Source: Enterobacter sp. JUb54 (lineage in GTDB: Bacteria; Pseudomonadota; Gammaproteobacteria; Enterobacterales; Enterobacteriaceae). Taken from it: DNA of 64,000 nt. The position numbers and the translations under genes were made by a program. Positions within the stretch are counted from its first letter, which is position 1, and the number at the start of each line of letters is the position of its first letter. The DNA is taken from positions 4,774,001 through 4,838,000 of the forward strand of contig NZ_CP060418.1 of assembly GCF_014298075.1 (NCBI RefSeq), given 5' to 3'. Shown here piece after piece: positions 1-9,967 of this stretch. Under the pieces are notes generated by a model, which was not told the origin of the DNA, ran no database searches, and saw only the letters and a list, made by a program, of their open reading frames with translations.

Positions 1-650
1 ACGTTCAGCACGCCGGGCGGCAGACCCGCTTCGAGGGCCAGTTCGCCCAGGCGCAGCGCCGAGAACGGTGAGTTTTCGGACGGTTTCAGAATCACGCTGT
101 TGCCGGCGGCCAGCGCAGGCCCCAGTTTCCAGCAGGCCAGGTCGAGCGGAAAGTTCCACGGGACGATGGCCGCCACGACGCCTACCGGCTCGCGGGTGAG
201 GGTGGCCAGCGAACCTTTGCGGGTGGGGGCGACCTCGTCGTACATTTTGTCGATGCTCTCGGCGTACCAGGCGATGACGTACGCGGCGCCGGGAATATCG
301 ATATTCAGCGCATCGTTGACCGGTTTGCCCATGCTGGCACTCTCCAGCAGCGCCAGCTCTTCACGGTGTTCGAGGATCAGCGCGGAGAGCCTGAGCAGCA
401 CGGTTTTACGTTCCTGTGGCGACAGCCCTGACCAGACGCCGGCGTTGAAGCTATCGCGGGCCGATTTCACCGCAAGATCGATATCTTCCGCCTGCAGCGC
501 GGTGACCTCCGCGAGTACGGTATTGGTCGCCGGGTTGATCGCCGGGCACACCGCGCGGCTGTGGGCGAAGCAGGGGCGGCCATCGACGATCGCGTGGCTG
601 ATAAAGCGTTGCTCCCGCAGTTTATGCTGCCAAAAGTTTCTGTCAGACAT
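1..650 (-). CDS. Aldehyde dehydrogenase, PuuC-like (C-terminus beyond window)
   Basis: This is the N-terminal 216 residues of an NAD(P)-dependent aldehyde dehydrogenase; the gene runs off the left edge. Reading down from the ATG at 650, the protein begins MSDRNFWQHKLREQ. It contains the ALDH N-terminal signatures EPVGVVAAIVPWNFP, GPALAAGNSVILKPSE and EAGLPPGVLNV, which build the cofactor-binding fold and include the active-site Asn of PWNFP and the cofactor Lys of LKPSE. The catalytic Cys and Glu lie beyond the edge. It resembles gamma-glutamyl-gamma-aminobutyraldehyde dehydrogenase PuuC most closely, but that level of similarity does not fix the substrate. GGGAGAG sits about 7 bases before the ATG. 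It is divergent from the LysR gene at 1183, its likely regulator (inference). It may supply an aldehyde-oxidising step for the neighbouring amine/amide-type gene cluster. Confidence 0.9.
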   Translation of the reverse strand, partial: MSDRNFWQHKLREQRFISHAIVDGRPCFAHSRAVCPAINPATNTVLAEVTALQAEDIDLAVKSARDSFNAGVWSGLSPQERKTVLLRLSALILEHREELALLESASMGKPVNDALNIDIPGAAYVIAWYAESIDKMYDEVAPTRKGSLATLTREPVGVVAAIVPWNFPLDLACWKLGPALAAGNSVILKPSENSPFSALRLGELALEAGLPPGVLN

Positions 651-1182
651 CCGACTCTCCCTTAATGTGTTGCTTGTTTGTTATTTATTTGTTGCCGTTA
701 ATTCATGATGCAGGAGGGGAGGACGACGAGAAAGGACTAAAAATCTAGGTAACCTCCATAAAAAACTGTGTTAGTCCCGCTGGCGGGAAAATAGCCGCGA
801 ATTCACGGGGCGACGGTGACGGGGATGACTGTCGCGAGAATCGCCGTGAAAGGTTTTTAATGTATTGTATTTAAGGTAATTATTTTATTTTTCTTCACGA
901 TTTTGTTTATTGCCACAGGCGTGCTTTGACAATATTTAATATTGTCTTTCATGTCATTAGATTATAAAAAAAATAGCGATGAGCTTAATATCGGGCAGGC
1001 TGGGTACCGCTTGATGGTCGTCGGCGTGCCATTGTGCGGCGGCTGTCTGTTAATTTTTTGTAAAAATCAGACCCGTGTCGGATTGTTGATCTTTTTCCGC
1101 TGGCGGGGTTGCGGGGGCAGGGGAGCATCGTTTAATGCTAACGAGCTTATCTCTCTGAGAATAAAAAATAAGGTACTCCCCG
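651..1182. other. Divergent intergenic region, no gene seen
   Basis: This 532-bp stretch separates the aldehyde dehydrogenase from the LysR gene and should hold both promoters. It becomes AT-rich from about 855. It contains a small hairpin near 776-790 (CCCGCTGGCGGG) and the perfect palindrome at 928-946. Short open frames inside it have no ribosome site or recognisable product. Confidence 0.6.
928..946. promoter_or_regulatory. Perfect 19-bp palindrome, possible regulator-binding site
   Basis: GACAATATTTAATATTGTC has 9-base arms around one central T. It lies between the divergent aldehyde dehydrogenase and LysR genes, about 235 bases before the LysR start. LysR-type regulators commonly bind AT-rich dyads in such regions, so it is a plausible operator. 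No experimental evidence is available here. Confidence 0.4.
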
Positions 1183-2112
1183 ATGCCCCACTTCACCCTG
1201 AAACAGCTGAAATACTTCGTGGCCGTTGTCGAAGCCGAGAGTATTGCCGAAGCCTCCCGACAGCTGCACATCGCGCAACCGTCCGTCTCCATTGCGGTAA
1301 AAACGCTGGAGGATATGTTTGAGCAACAGTTTTTTATTCGCCACCATGCCCAGGGCGTGTCGATGACCCCCAGCGGGCAGCGCTTTTATGAGAAGGCCAA
1401 AGAGCTGCTGCGCCTGGCGCATCAGTTTGAGCAAAATTCGAAAGCGGATAACGAACTGGTCTCCGGCATTATTTCGCTCGGCTGTTTTGAAACTGCGGCG
1501 CCGCTCTATTTGCCCGCGCTGATTGCCGGGTTTAAAAAAATCTATCCGGATATCACCATTAAAATTTACGACGGCGAACAGCATGAAATCGCCCACGGCC
1601 TGCATCGCGGTCGCTTTGACCTGGCGTTTCTGTATGACCTGGAGCTGGATACCTCCATCCAGACGGAGAGTCTCAACGCACCGCAGAAACCCTATGCTCT
1701 GCTGCCAGCGAACCATCCGCTGGCGCAGCGGGCGACGGTGAAGCTCGCCGATCTGCATGCCCTGCCGATGGTGCTGCTGGATGTGGTGCCGAGCCGCAAC
1801 TATTTTATCAGTATTTTCAAAGATAAAGGCTACAACCCGCAGGTTGCCTATAGCTCGCCGTCGATTGAAATGGTGCGCTGTATGGTCGGCCAGGGGCTGG
1901 GCTTTTCGGTGCTGGTGACCCGCCCGGTGTCGGACGTGACCTATGATGGCCAGCGGGTGCGCTGCGTCGAGATTCAGGATGAGATGGCCAACTCCACGCT
2001 GGTCATGGCGCATCTGCGCAGCAGCGAGCCAACCAAACCGACGCAGCTGTTTATGGAATATTGCCGTCACGCGGTGCTCAGCCCGCCGGACGTCGAGGCA
2101 AAGGTAGCCTGA
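1183..2112 (+). CDS. LysR-family transcriptional regulator
   Basis: A 309-aa LysR-type regulator. The N-terminal winged helix-turn-helix covers about residues 1-62 (FVAVVEAESIAEASRQL, then AQPSVSIAVKTLE). A linker helix and a periplasmic-binding-like effector domain fill the remainder, with typical segments such as GRFDLAFLYD and the LLPANHPLA loop. These proteins are cytoplasmic tetramers that respond to a small effector and often control a divergent gene. Here that neighbour is the PuuC-like aldehyde dehydrogenase, and the FAD-oxidoreductase operon follows downstream on the same strand. Either or both could be targets. Effector and targets are not readable from sequence. Confidence 0.92.
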   Translation: MPHFTLKQLKYFVAVVEAESIAEASRQLHIAQPSVSIAVKTLEDMFEQQFFIRHHAQGVSMTPSGQRFYEKAKELLRLAHQFEQNSKADNELVSGIISLGCFETAAPLYLPALIAGFKKIYPDITIKIYDGEQHEIAHGLHRGRFDLAFLYDLELDTSIQTESLNAPQKPYALLPANHPLAQRATVKLADLHALPMVLLDVVPSRNYFISIFKDKGYNPQVAYSSPSIEMVRCMVGQGLGFSVLVTRPVSDVTYDGQRVRCVEIQDEMANSTLVMAHLRSSEPTKPTQLFMEYCRHAVLSPPDVEAKVA

Positions 2113-2427
2113 CCCCCAAAAGACAGCCGTCTGATTATTTTAAACAGACGGCTTAAATATAAAAAAACGAGGCTCTTAACCTATTTTTTATTGCTTGAGC
2201 GTTGGCGCATTATTTTTATTTCACGACTTTTATTGAGCTGTTTCAGGCCCGATATCCTGCGGTTTTTTATATTTATTCAGACTATTCAAGGTGCTGCACT
2301 CTGCATCACTATTTTATTCTCAGGTTCTAAATTTATAATAATTTACCTGTTTGTTACGGTTTATTAACCTCGGTCCTGCGCAGTGGTTTATTCCTGGCGA
2401 TTGAACACCATTCGAAGGACACATGTT
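2113..2427. other. Intergenic region with a hairpin, no gene seen
   Basis: This 315-bp AT-rich gap follows the LysR gene. At 2125-2153 a 9-bp stem (AGCCGTCTG/CAGACGGCT) with an 11-base loop could end LysR transcription, although the following bases are A-rich rather than a clean T run. The promoter of the 2428 operon should lie in the second half. No convincing open frame is present. Confidence 0.5.
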
Positions 2428-3693
2428 ATGACCGTAGAAAAAACAAATATTGATACGCTGATTGTGGGCGGGGGCCAGGCCGGTATTGCCATGAGCGAGC
2501 ATCTGACGAAGCTTGGCATTTCACATCTGGTGATCGAGAAAAACCGCATTGCGGAAGCCTGGCGTACCGGGCGTTGGGACTCGCTGGTGGCGAATGGTCC
2601 GGCGTGGCATGACCGCTTTCCCGGCATGGAGTTTAAGGGGGGGGATCCCGACAGCTTCATTCCCAAGGAGGGGGTAGCGGAATATTTTGAAGATTACGTC
2701 AGGGAATTCGCGCTGCCCGTGCGTACCGGGGTGGAGGTCAAGAGCGCGGTACGCAACAGCGGGCGTCCGGGATTTACCATCGAAACCACCGATGGCGTGA
2801 TTGAAGCGCAGCGCATTGTGGCGGCGACCGGGCCCTTTCAGAAACCGGTGATCCCGGCGATTGCGCCGAAAGAGAGCGAGATCCATCAGATCCACTCTGC
2901 CCGCTACTACAACCCCGAACAGCTGCCTGCTGGTGGGGTGCTGGTCGTCGGGGCGGGTTCCTCTGGGGTACAGATTGCCGACGAACTGCAACGTGCGGGC
3001 CGCCAGGTCTATCTGTCCGTTGGCGCCCACGACCGTCCACCACGCGCTTACCGCGATCGCGATTTCTGCTGGTGGCTGGGGGTGCTGGGCATGTGGGATG
3101 CGCCTGCCAGCGCGCCGGGGAAAGAGCATGTCACCATCGCGGTAAGCGGCGCCCACGGCGGGCATACCGTCGATTTCCGCCAGCTGGCGCAGCGCGGCAT
3201 CACCCTGGTGGGGCTGACCAAAGCCTTTGAATCCGGTACGGCCACCTTCCAGGCGGATCTGTGTGACAACATCCGTCGCGGAGATGAAAACTACCTGGCG
3301 CTGCTGGATGCTGCGGATCGCTACGTTGAGGCAAACGGCCTCGATCTGCCGCCGGAGCCACAGGCGCGCGAGTTTTTACCCGACCCGTCGTGCATGACGA
3401 CACCGATTCTGTCACTGAATCTCGCCGATGCCGGGATCACCACCATTATCTGGGCGACGGGCTATGCGGTGGATTACAGCTGGCTGAACGTCAACGCTTT
3501 CAATGAGCAGCGTCGGCCGCAGCATCAGCGCGGTGTCTCCAGCGAACCGGGGGTCTATTTCCTCGGATTGCCGTGGCTGTCACGCCGTGGCTCAACCTTT
3601 ATCTGGGGCGTCTGGCATGACGCAAAACACATTGCGGACCATATCGCCACCCAACGCAAATACAGCCAGTACCAGTCCGCCGGTCAGCGCTGA
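2428..3693 (+). CDS. FAD-dependent monooxygenase-like oxidoreductase
   Basis: A 421-aa flavoprotein of the flavin-containing/Baeyer-Villiger monooxygenase superfamily. GGGQAG near residues 14-19 begins the FAD-binding Rossmann fold. A second nucleotide motif, VVGAGSSG, lies near residue 173, where NADPH would bind. Between them is LVANGPAWHDRFPG, and IIWATGYAVDYSW near the C-terminus is the conserved ATG-type segment of this group. Expected chemistry is oxygen insertion at C, N or S with NADPH and FAD. Upstream in-frame ATG at 2383 is less likely because AAGGA at 2414-2418 fits the 2428 ATG. It leads an apparent operon with a Rid protein, a DUF1028 protein and an ArgE-like hydrolase. The substrate is unknown. 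Confidence 0.87.
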   Translation: MTVEKTNIDTLIVGGGQAGIAMSEHLTKLGISHLVIEKNRIAEAWRTGRWDSLVANGPAWHDRFPGMEFKGGDPDSFIPKEGVAEYFEDYVREFALPVRTGVEVKSAVRNSGRPGFTIETTDGVIEAQRIVAATGPFQKPVIPAIAPKESEIHQIHSARYYNPEQLPAGGVLVVGAGSSGVQIADELQRAGRQVYLSVGAHDRPPRAYRDRDFCWWLGVLGMWDAPASAPGKEHVTIAVSGAHGGHTVDFRQLAQRGITLVGLTKAFESGTATFQADLCDNIRRGDENYLALLDAADRYVEANGLDLPPEPQAREFLPDPSCMTTPILSLNLADAGITTIIWATGYAVDYSWLNVNAFNEQRRPQHQRGVSSEPGVYFLGLPWLSRRGSTFIWGVWHDAKHIADHIATQRKYSQYQSAGQR

Positions 3694-3722
3694 ACCTTCG
3701 CCCATTGAACAGGATAAACAAG

Positions 3723-4145
3723 ATGCCAACCCATACCCGTATTCGCATGTTTAACACCAAAGAGACCTACCCGAATCAGAGCCTGGATAACGATTTATGC
3801 CAAGCGGTTCGCGCCGGCAATACCGTCTATGTTCGTGGTCAGGTAGGGACCGATTTTTCCGGGAACCTGGTGGGGCTGGGCGACCCGCAAGCCCAGGCCG
3901 AGCAGGCGATGAAAAACGTTAAACAGCTGCTGGAAGAGGCCGGCAGCGAGCTGTCGCACATCGTGAAAACCACCACCTACATTATTGACCCGCGCTACCG
4001 CGAGCCGGTGTATCAGGAAGTGGGCAAGTGGCTGAAGGGCGTCTTCCCGATCTCCACCGGGCTGGTGATTTCCGCGCTGGCGCAGCCGCAGTGGCTGATG
4101 GAGATCGATGTGATTGCCGTGATCCCTGATGATTACGTGAAATAA
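3723..4145 (+). CDS. Rid-family protein (RidA/YjgF/UK114-like)
   Basis: A 140-aa member of the Rid superfamily, small trimeric proteins that include the enamine/imine deaminase RidA. The chorismate-mutase-like fold is suggested by VYVRGQVGTDFSGN, AEQAMKNVKQLLEEAGSEL and VKTTTYIIDPRY. By eye, the Arg that archetypal RidA uses for deamination (in a VARLPK segment) aligns with Leu in SALAQPQ. It is therefore probably one of the non-deaminase Rid groups, which often sit in catabolic operons (inference). AGGA at 3710-3713 supports the ATG at 3723; another in-frame ATG lies at 3705. It is 29 bases after the FAD enzyme and 9 bases before the DUF1028 gene, consistent with one transcript. Confidence 0.87.
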   Translation: MPTHTRIRMFNTKETYPNQSLDNDLCQAVRAGNTVYVRGQVGTDFSGNLVGLGDPQAQAEQAMKNVKQLLEEAGSELSHIVKTTTYIIDPRYREPVYQEVGKWLKGVFPISTGLVISALAQPQWLMEIDVIAVIPDDYVK

Positions 4146-4154
4146 GGAGCCACC

Positions 4155-4821
4155 ATGACCTTTTCTATTGCTGCTTATTGCCCGGAAAGCGGGCAGTTTG
4201 GTATTGCTATCAGCTCCTCCAGCATTGCCGTCGGCGCGCGTTGCCCGTGGCTCCAGGCCGGCGTGGGGGCGGTGTCCAGTCAGAATATTACTTTACCGGC
4301 GCTGGGGCAGATCGCCCTGGCCCAGCTGGAGCAGGGCGTTGAGCCTGAAAAGGCCCTGCGCCGCGCGCTGGCGGAGGATGATTTCAGCCGTTACCGGCAA
4401 ATTATCGCCATCGATGCCAACGGCAAAACCGCCTCGTTCAGCGGGGATAAAACCCTCGGGATTTACCACGTTGCCGAAGGGCAGAGCTGTATCGCCGGCG
4501 GCAATATGCTGGCCAGCCCGTCGGTTGTTGAGGCGATGGTGAGCGGATTCGAGCGTAGCGAAGGTGAAATGGCGATGCGGCTGATTGCCGCCCTGAAGGC
4601 CGGACTGGCCTGCGGCGGTGAGGCCGGCCCGGTGCATTCTGCGGCGGTGAAAGTGGTGGATGACTACTCGTGGCCGCTGGTCGACCTGCGGGTGGACTGG
4701 AGCGATGACGATCCCATCGGGGAGCTTTCCACGCTCTGGCAGGCGTATGAACCGCAGATGCAGGCCTATATCACGCGTGCGCTCGACCCGCGGGAGGCCC
4801 CCAGTTACGGAGTGCCGGGCG

Positions 4822-4829
<8 letters not shown>
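4155..4829 (+). CDS. DUF1028 family protein
   Basis: A 224-aa DUF1028 protein. It starts MTFSIAAYCPESGQFGIA and contains the typical early segments SSSIAVGARCPW and AGVGAVSSQ, then CIAGGNMLA in the middle and ACGGEAGPVHSAAV further on. This family is related in fold to Ntn hydrolases and is often found in amino-acid or amide degradation clusters, but a reaction is not established to my knowledge. The ribosome site is AAGGAG at 4143-4148. The stop overlaps the start of the ArgE-like gene by 8 bases, so translation of the two is probably coupled. A hydrolytic or accessory role in the pathway of this operon is an inference from context only. Confidence 0.85.
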
Positions 4830-6007
<1,178 letters not shown>

Positions 6008-6010
6008 AAA

Positions 6011-6036
6011 GCGCCCATTATTGGGCGCTTTTTTTT
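6011..6036 (+). terminator. Rho-independent terminator
   Basis: A 7-bp stem GCGCCCA/TGGGCGC with a 4-base loop is followed by eight Ts. It closes the 2428-5973 operon. The convergent permease gene ends at 6163. Confidence 0.9.
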
Positions 6037-6162
6037 CCTCTTTTTCTCGTTTAGCGCGGGATATTTCCGCGTGCCATATTCTGCTGGTCGTGGGAAAACG
6101 TGGGTAAAAAAAACTCCGGAGGGTATCCGGAGTCAGGAATAAACACTGAGGGAATGTATTGC

Positions 6163-7566
6163 TTAAGCTTTCTCTTTAGCAAAAGCCATCTTCTTGACGG
6201 TCTTCGCTTTTGAGAGCGTGTAATAGACAGGTGAAACCACCAGCAGACCAATAATCCAGGATAAATCAGCCCCGCCAATTGATAACGCAATCGGGCCGGT
6301 ATATATAGCCGTTGACATAAACGGCACTTCTACCGCAATACCTAATAAATAACAGAAGATGGCGGTCGCATTAAAATAACCGTAGACGCCGCCATCACGT
6401 TTGAAGAACGATTCAACATCATATTCACCGTGGGCGACCAGGTAATAATCCACAAGGTTAATGGCGGTCCACGGCACCAGCACATACAACAGCACGGTAA
6501 TAAAGTTGGTATAGATTAATAAGAAGTTTTCCTGACCATAAATTGCCAGCGCGATTTCGAGGAGCATCGTCAGAATCGCGGTAATGATTCTGGCCCGCGC
6601 CATCGGCGACCAGCCATCAATAAAGGTCTGGCCCAGGGTCAAGGTACAGAGCACGCCGCAGTACAGCATCATTGAGTTGGTGGCGGCGATCCCTAAGGCC
6701 AGAACCACAATTACCACCGCACCCATGCCGCCGGTGAGGTCGATAATGCCTTGAATAATATCATCATTACCAATGCAGGTGGCGACCAGCACCCCGAGGA
6801 TCATCGGCAGATATGAGCCTAAAATACAGCCAAAGTAGCTGGCGTAAAACACGCTCTTGTCGTTGGTGCTGTAGGGCATATAGCGTGAGTAATCAGAGAC
6901 ATATGGTGCGTAGGCCAGCTGCCACAGGGCGGCAATGGAGACGGCCCCGAGGAAGCCGACGCCGTTAAAGCCGCCGCGATCGAGAAAATCGACCGGCAGG
7001 CCGTGCACAAAGACGATCCATAAAAAGGTCGCCGCCAGCACAATCCCTGAAATCCACGACATTATTCTGGCGTAGGAGTGGATGATTTTATAACCAAAAA
7101 TGGTTGCGAATAAGCTGAGCGCACCTACCACAATAATACCGATATCTGAGTTCATCGGTTTATAGATAGCATGCATGGATTGCCCGCCTAATACCAGGCT
7201 GGAGGCGGTAAAGCCGATATACATTAATACGACTATCGATACCACCAGCACGGAACCATAGGAGCCGAACTGACCTTTGGTTTGTACCATTTGCGGCACG
7301 CCCAGTTTAGGCCCCTGAGCAGAATGTAGCGCCATAAACAGGCCACCAACCAGGCTGCCGATAAGTAATGCAATCACTGACCAGAAAAATGAAAGATGGA
7401 AAATAGTGACGGACATGGCACCGGTAATAACGGTGAGCAGCATAATATTAGAACCAAACCAAATGGTAAAAAGATCGCTGGGTTTACCGTGTCGCATATT
7501 AAGGGGAATGGGTCTTATGGTATTACTTTCAAGATTTTCAACAGGCACAGATTGATGTTTAGTCAT
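6163..7566 (-). CDS. NCS1-family permease (cytosine/purine/allantoin type)
   Basis: A 467-aa inner-membrane protein with about 12 hydrophobic segments, of the nucleobase-cation-symport-1 family (CodB-like). Family hallmarks include the N-terminal RHGKPSDLFTIWFGSNI segment, GPKLGVPQMVQTKGQFGS, the APYVSDYSRYMP motif and a late PWTAINLVDYYLV. NCS1 proteins import cytosine, uracil, purines, allantoin, hydantoins or thiamine-like compounds with H+ or Na+. It converges on the FAD enzyme/Rid/DUF1028/M20 operon. It is the obvious candidate importer for that pathway, which would suit an N-heterocycle or ureide substrate (inference). The start ATG is at 7566. Confidence 0.9.
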   Translation of the reverse strand: MTKHQSVPVENLESNTIRPIPLNMRHGKPSDLFTIWFGSNIMLLTVITGAMSVTIFHLSFFWSVIALLIGSLVGGLFMALHSAQGPKLGVPQMVQTKGQFGSYGSVLVVSIVVLMYIGFTASSLVLGGQSMHAIYKPMNSDIGIIVVGALSLFATIFGYKIIHSYARIMSWISGIVLAATFLWIVFVHGLPVDFLDRGGFNGVGFLGAVSIAALWQLAYAPYVSDYSRYMPYSTNDKSVFYASYFGCILGSYLPMILGVLVATCIGNDDIIQGIIDLTGGMGAVVIVVLALGIAATNSMMLYCGVLCTLTLGQTFIDGWSPMARARIITAILTMLLEIALAIYGQENFLLIYTNFITVLLYVLVPWTAINLVDYYLVAHGEYDVESFFKRDGGVYGYFNATAIFCYLLGIAVEVPFMSTAIYTGPIALSIGGADLSWIIGLLVVSPVYYTLSKAKTVKKMAFAKEKA

Positions 7567-7601
7567 GGCGCTCTCTCATCACTGCGAGGCTAAGTCAGCG
7601 T

Positions 7602-7728
7602 TATACCCGTCATACTTCAAGTTGTATGGGCGTTGGCGTTACTCGTTCACCCCAGTCACTTACTTCAGTAAGCTCCCGGAGATTCTCTGCGTCGCCGCCT
7701 GCCTACAACGCGAATTATTTAGGGTATA
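7602..7728. repeat. ERIC element (enterobacterial repetitive intergenic consensus)
   Basis: The element spans 127 bp with inverted ends, TATACCCG at the left and a matching GGGTATA at the right. The core CACCCCAGTCACTTACTT matches the reverse of the standard ERIC2 primer, and AGCTCCCGGAGATTC resembles the ERIC1 side. It lies upstream of the permease gene, between it and its likely promoter, so it may be transcribed into the mRNA leader. Confidence 0.93.
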
Positions 7729-8325
7729 GATGGATATTCCAATGAGGAGTACAGCTAATCTACTCATCATAACATTTCGTTTACCATTGTCACAATCTCG
7801 CAGCATTTAAGAAATTATTAAAAATGTCTAACGTCGATATAAAAAAAATGCTTTACCTCTGTCCTGGCGCCTGATTCAACGGCGCGAATAAACCCGAAAA
7901 ACCATTTTGCAGCGGTTTCTGCTATCTAAAAGGCGATTTAATAATTAACTCGCTGGAAGGTTATTTTCAGGCAGATAAAACTCCGCCTCGGTGAAAATTG
8001 TCCGGAATGATTGGTTGTCAGCCACGGTATAAAAGGCCTGGTTATTCTGTGGAGAATTTGTGGCGGATGTCTGCACCATGATTTTTAAAGATAAGAATTG
8101 TTATTTTCAAATAAATCAATGAATTGGTTTGTTTCCTGAATAGGGTGAATTGAAGCGGGATGCGGCAGCGGAAATTAAGAATGCGAAAGCGCTCACACTC
8201 CGCGCTATTTAGTGAGAGTGTGCAGCGGATCAATATTTAAAACATGTGTTGTTTAACCGGGCTGGTAAAAGCGGCCTGTCAGCCGGGAGCGTCTGGCTGG
8301 CCGTCGCTCCCGGTGATGGAGTGAA
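7729..8325. other. AT-rich intergenic region, no gene seen
   Basis: About 600 bp between the ERIC element and the SDR gene's 3' end. It should contain the promoter for the NCS1 permease. Weak inverted repeats occur at 8194-8222 (CACACTC/GAGTGTG) and 8283-8313, without T tracts. The one short open frame (8042-8233, minus) has no ribosome site I would trust. Confidence 0.5.
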
Positions 8326-8928
8326 TCAGTAGCCGACGGTGTAGATCCGCCCAGTCTGCACCCCTTCCACGCTACGGCGATAGGCCCTGGCGACGGTTGC
8401 GGCGGGAATGCTGTCGAAGCCGGGGAAGAAACTGTCATAGGTCGCGAGCGATTCCGTCAATACGGTGGGGCTTATCAGGTTAATGCGGATCCCGCGCGGG
8501 AGTTCGCAGGCGGCGGCGCGGACAAATCCTTCCAGTCCGGCGTTCACCGTGGTGGCGTTGACGCCCTGGGCAATCGGTTCGTGAGCGACAATCCCGCTGA
8601 CCAGGGTAATCGAGCCGCCATCATTCAGGTAGTGCTGCCCGGTCAGCGCCAGGCGAATTTGCCCCAGCAGCTTATCCTGCAAACCTTGATTGAAATCCTG
8701 GTCGGTCATGCTGGCCAGCGGACCAAAGAACAGATTGCCGGTGGCCGAGACGATGGCATCGACCTGGCCGATGTTTTCAAACAGCGCTTCAACGCTTGAC
8801 TGCGAGGTGATATCAACCTGGAAATCGCCGTGGGTACGACCCACGCGAATCACGTCATGTTGGTGACTCAGTGCTTCACTGACCGCCTGTCCGATGGTAC
8901 CGCTGGCTCCGATAACGATGATTTTCAT
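8326..8928 (-). CDS. Short SDR-family oxidoreductase lacking the Tyr-Lys pair
   Basis: A 200-aa short-chain dehydrogenase/reductase-like protein. The cofactor motif GASGTIGQA is near residue 7, DAIVSATGN replaces the usual NNAG segment, and SGIVAHEP holds the Ser position. Where classical SDRs have Y-x-x-x-K the sequence reads NATTVNAGLEGF, so Tyr and Lys are replaced by Ala and Asn by my alignment. This is a known subgroup of short SDRs whose chemistry is uncertain. At 200 aa it is shorter than the usual ~250. It is divergent from the LysR gene at 9028, a common arrangement in enterics and Pseudomonas for a regulator and its target. Confidence 0.85.
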   Translation of the reverse strand: MKIIVIGASGTIGQAVSEALSHQHDVIRVGRTHGDFQVDITSQSSVEALFENIGQVDAIVSATGNLFFGPLASMTDQDFNQGLQDKLLGQIRLALTGQHYLNDGGSITLVSGIVAHEPIAQGVNATTVNAGLEGFVRAAACELPRGIRINLISPTVLTESLATYDSFFPGFDSIPAATVARAYRRSVEGVQTGRIYTVGY

Positions 8929-8996
8929 GGCTGGCTCCTTATCTGTGGTGAGCCTCTATTCTTTAATGAAACAGGAATCGGATAAACTGGCTAAAA

Positions 8997-9013
8997 GTTA
9001 GATGATTACTAAC
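8997..9013. promoter_or_regulatory. Possible LysR-type binding site
   Basis: GTTAGATGATTACTAAC has arms GTTAG/CTAAC and contains a T-N11-A dyad (8999-9011). It lies in the 99-bp gap between the divergent SDR and LysR genes, 14 bases before the LysR ATG, a position typical for autoregulation. Confidence 0.45.
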
Positions 9014-9027
9014 CAGAGGTTTGCAAT

Positions 9028-9918
9028 ATGGATAAGCTGCGCGGAATGGAGATACTCATCGCCGTGGTGGAATGCGGTAGCTTCACCGATGCGGCATCGC
9101 GGCTGGAGATGTCGGCGGTGATGGTTGGGAAATACATCGCCAATATCGAGCGCCAGCTCGGCACCCGACTGCTTGAGCGCAATACCCGTCGCCAGAGTCT
9201 GACCGACGCCGGGCGGGTCTATTATGAGGAAGCCAGGCGGGTTGTGGAACAGGTCGCCATTGCCGAACGCTCGGTCGAACGGCTGCGGCTGGCGCCCGCC
9301 GGGACGTTGCGTATTAGCGCGCCAACCTCCTTTGGCGCCTGTGTGATCGCGCCGCTCACCGCCAGCTTTTTGCAGCGCTGGCCGGATGTACGCATCGAGC
9401 TGGATCTGACCAACCGGATGGTCGATCTGGTGGATGAAGGCATCGATCTGGCGATCCGTATCGGCGATATTCACAACCGCGATCTGGTGGCGAAATATCT
9501 CTGTCCATACCGCATGGTGATCTGCGCCGCTCCCGATTATCTGGCCCGCTACGGTACGCCGCTCACCCCGGCGGATTTGGCCAGCCATCGCTGTCTGTCC
9601 CATACGGTATGGACCGCGCGCAACGAGTGGATATTGCCGGGCGAACAGGACGCGGTGCGCTGGAAGCGTGATGCGGTGCTGCGCTGCAATGACGGGCACG
9701 GCCTGCGAATGGCGGCCATCGCCGGTGCCGGGTTGCTATTACAGCCGGAAGTCCTGCTCAGCGAGGCGCTTGCCAGTGGCAAACTGGTGCGGGTACTGGA
9801 CGCCTACACGCCTCAGTCACGACCGGTCCATTTGCTGTGGCGTCAGGATCTGCGCCCGTTGCCGAAGCTGAGCCGCTTTGTGCAGCACGTGATGACCGCG
9901 TCGGAACGTGATTTATGA
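9028..9918 (+). CDS. LysR-family transcriptional regulator
   Basis: A 296-aa LysR-type regulator. The helix-turn-helix is at about residues 15-40 (VVECGSFTDAASRLEMS, then VGKYIANIERQLGTRLLERNTR). It is followed by an effector domain with VDEGIDLAIRIGDI and APDYLARYGTP, hallmarks of the CrgA/AaeR-like subgroup. It is divergent from the SDR at 8928, which it probably controls. GAGG at 9015-9018 precedes the ATG. Effector unknown. Confidence 0.92.
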   Translation: MDKLRGMEILIAVVECGSFTDAASRLEMSAVMVGKYIANIERQLGTRLLERNTRRQSLTDAGRVYYEEARRVVEQVAIAERSVERLRLAPAGTLRISAPTSFGACVIAPLTASFLQRWPDVRIELDLTNRMVDLVDEGIDLAIRIGDIHNRDLVAKYLCPYRMVICAAPDYLARYGTPLTPADLASHRCLSHTVWTARNEWILPGEQDAVRWKRDAVLRCNDGHGLRMAAIAGAGLLLQPEVLLSEALASGKLVRVLDAYTPQSRPVHLLWRQDLRPLPKLSRFVQHVMTASERDL

Positions 9919-9967
9919 ACTACGCTTATCCCGTCATTCATTCACGACACAGTTCACGGAGTCTGTC

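Noticed and set aside
942..1322. 126-aa frame before the LysR gene
   Set aside because: Runs into the LysR gene in another frame and has no family features; its start overlaps the palindrome.
8042..8233. 63-aa frame on the minus strand
   Set aside because: No ribosome site, no recognisable domain, AT-rich intergenic sequence.
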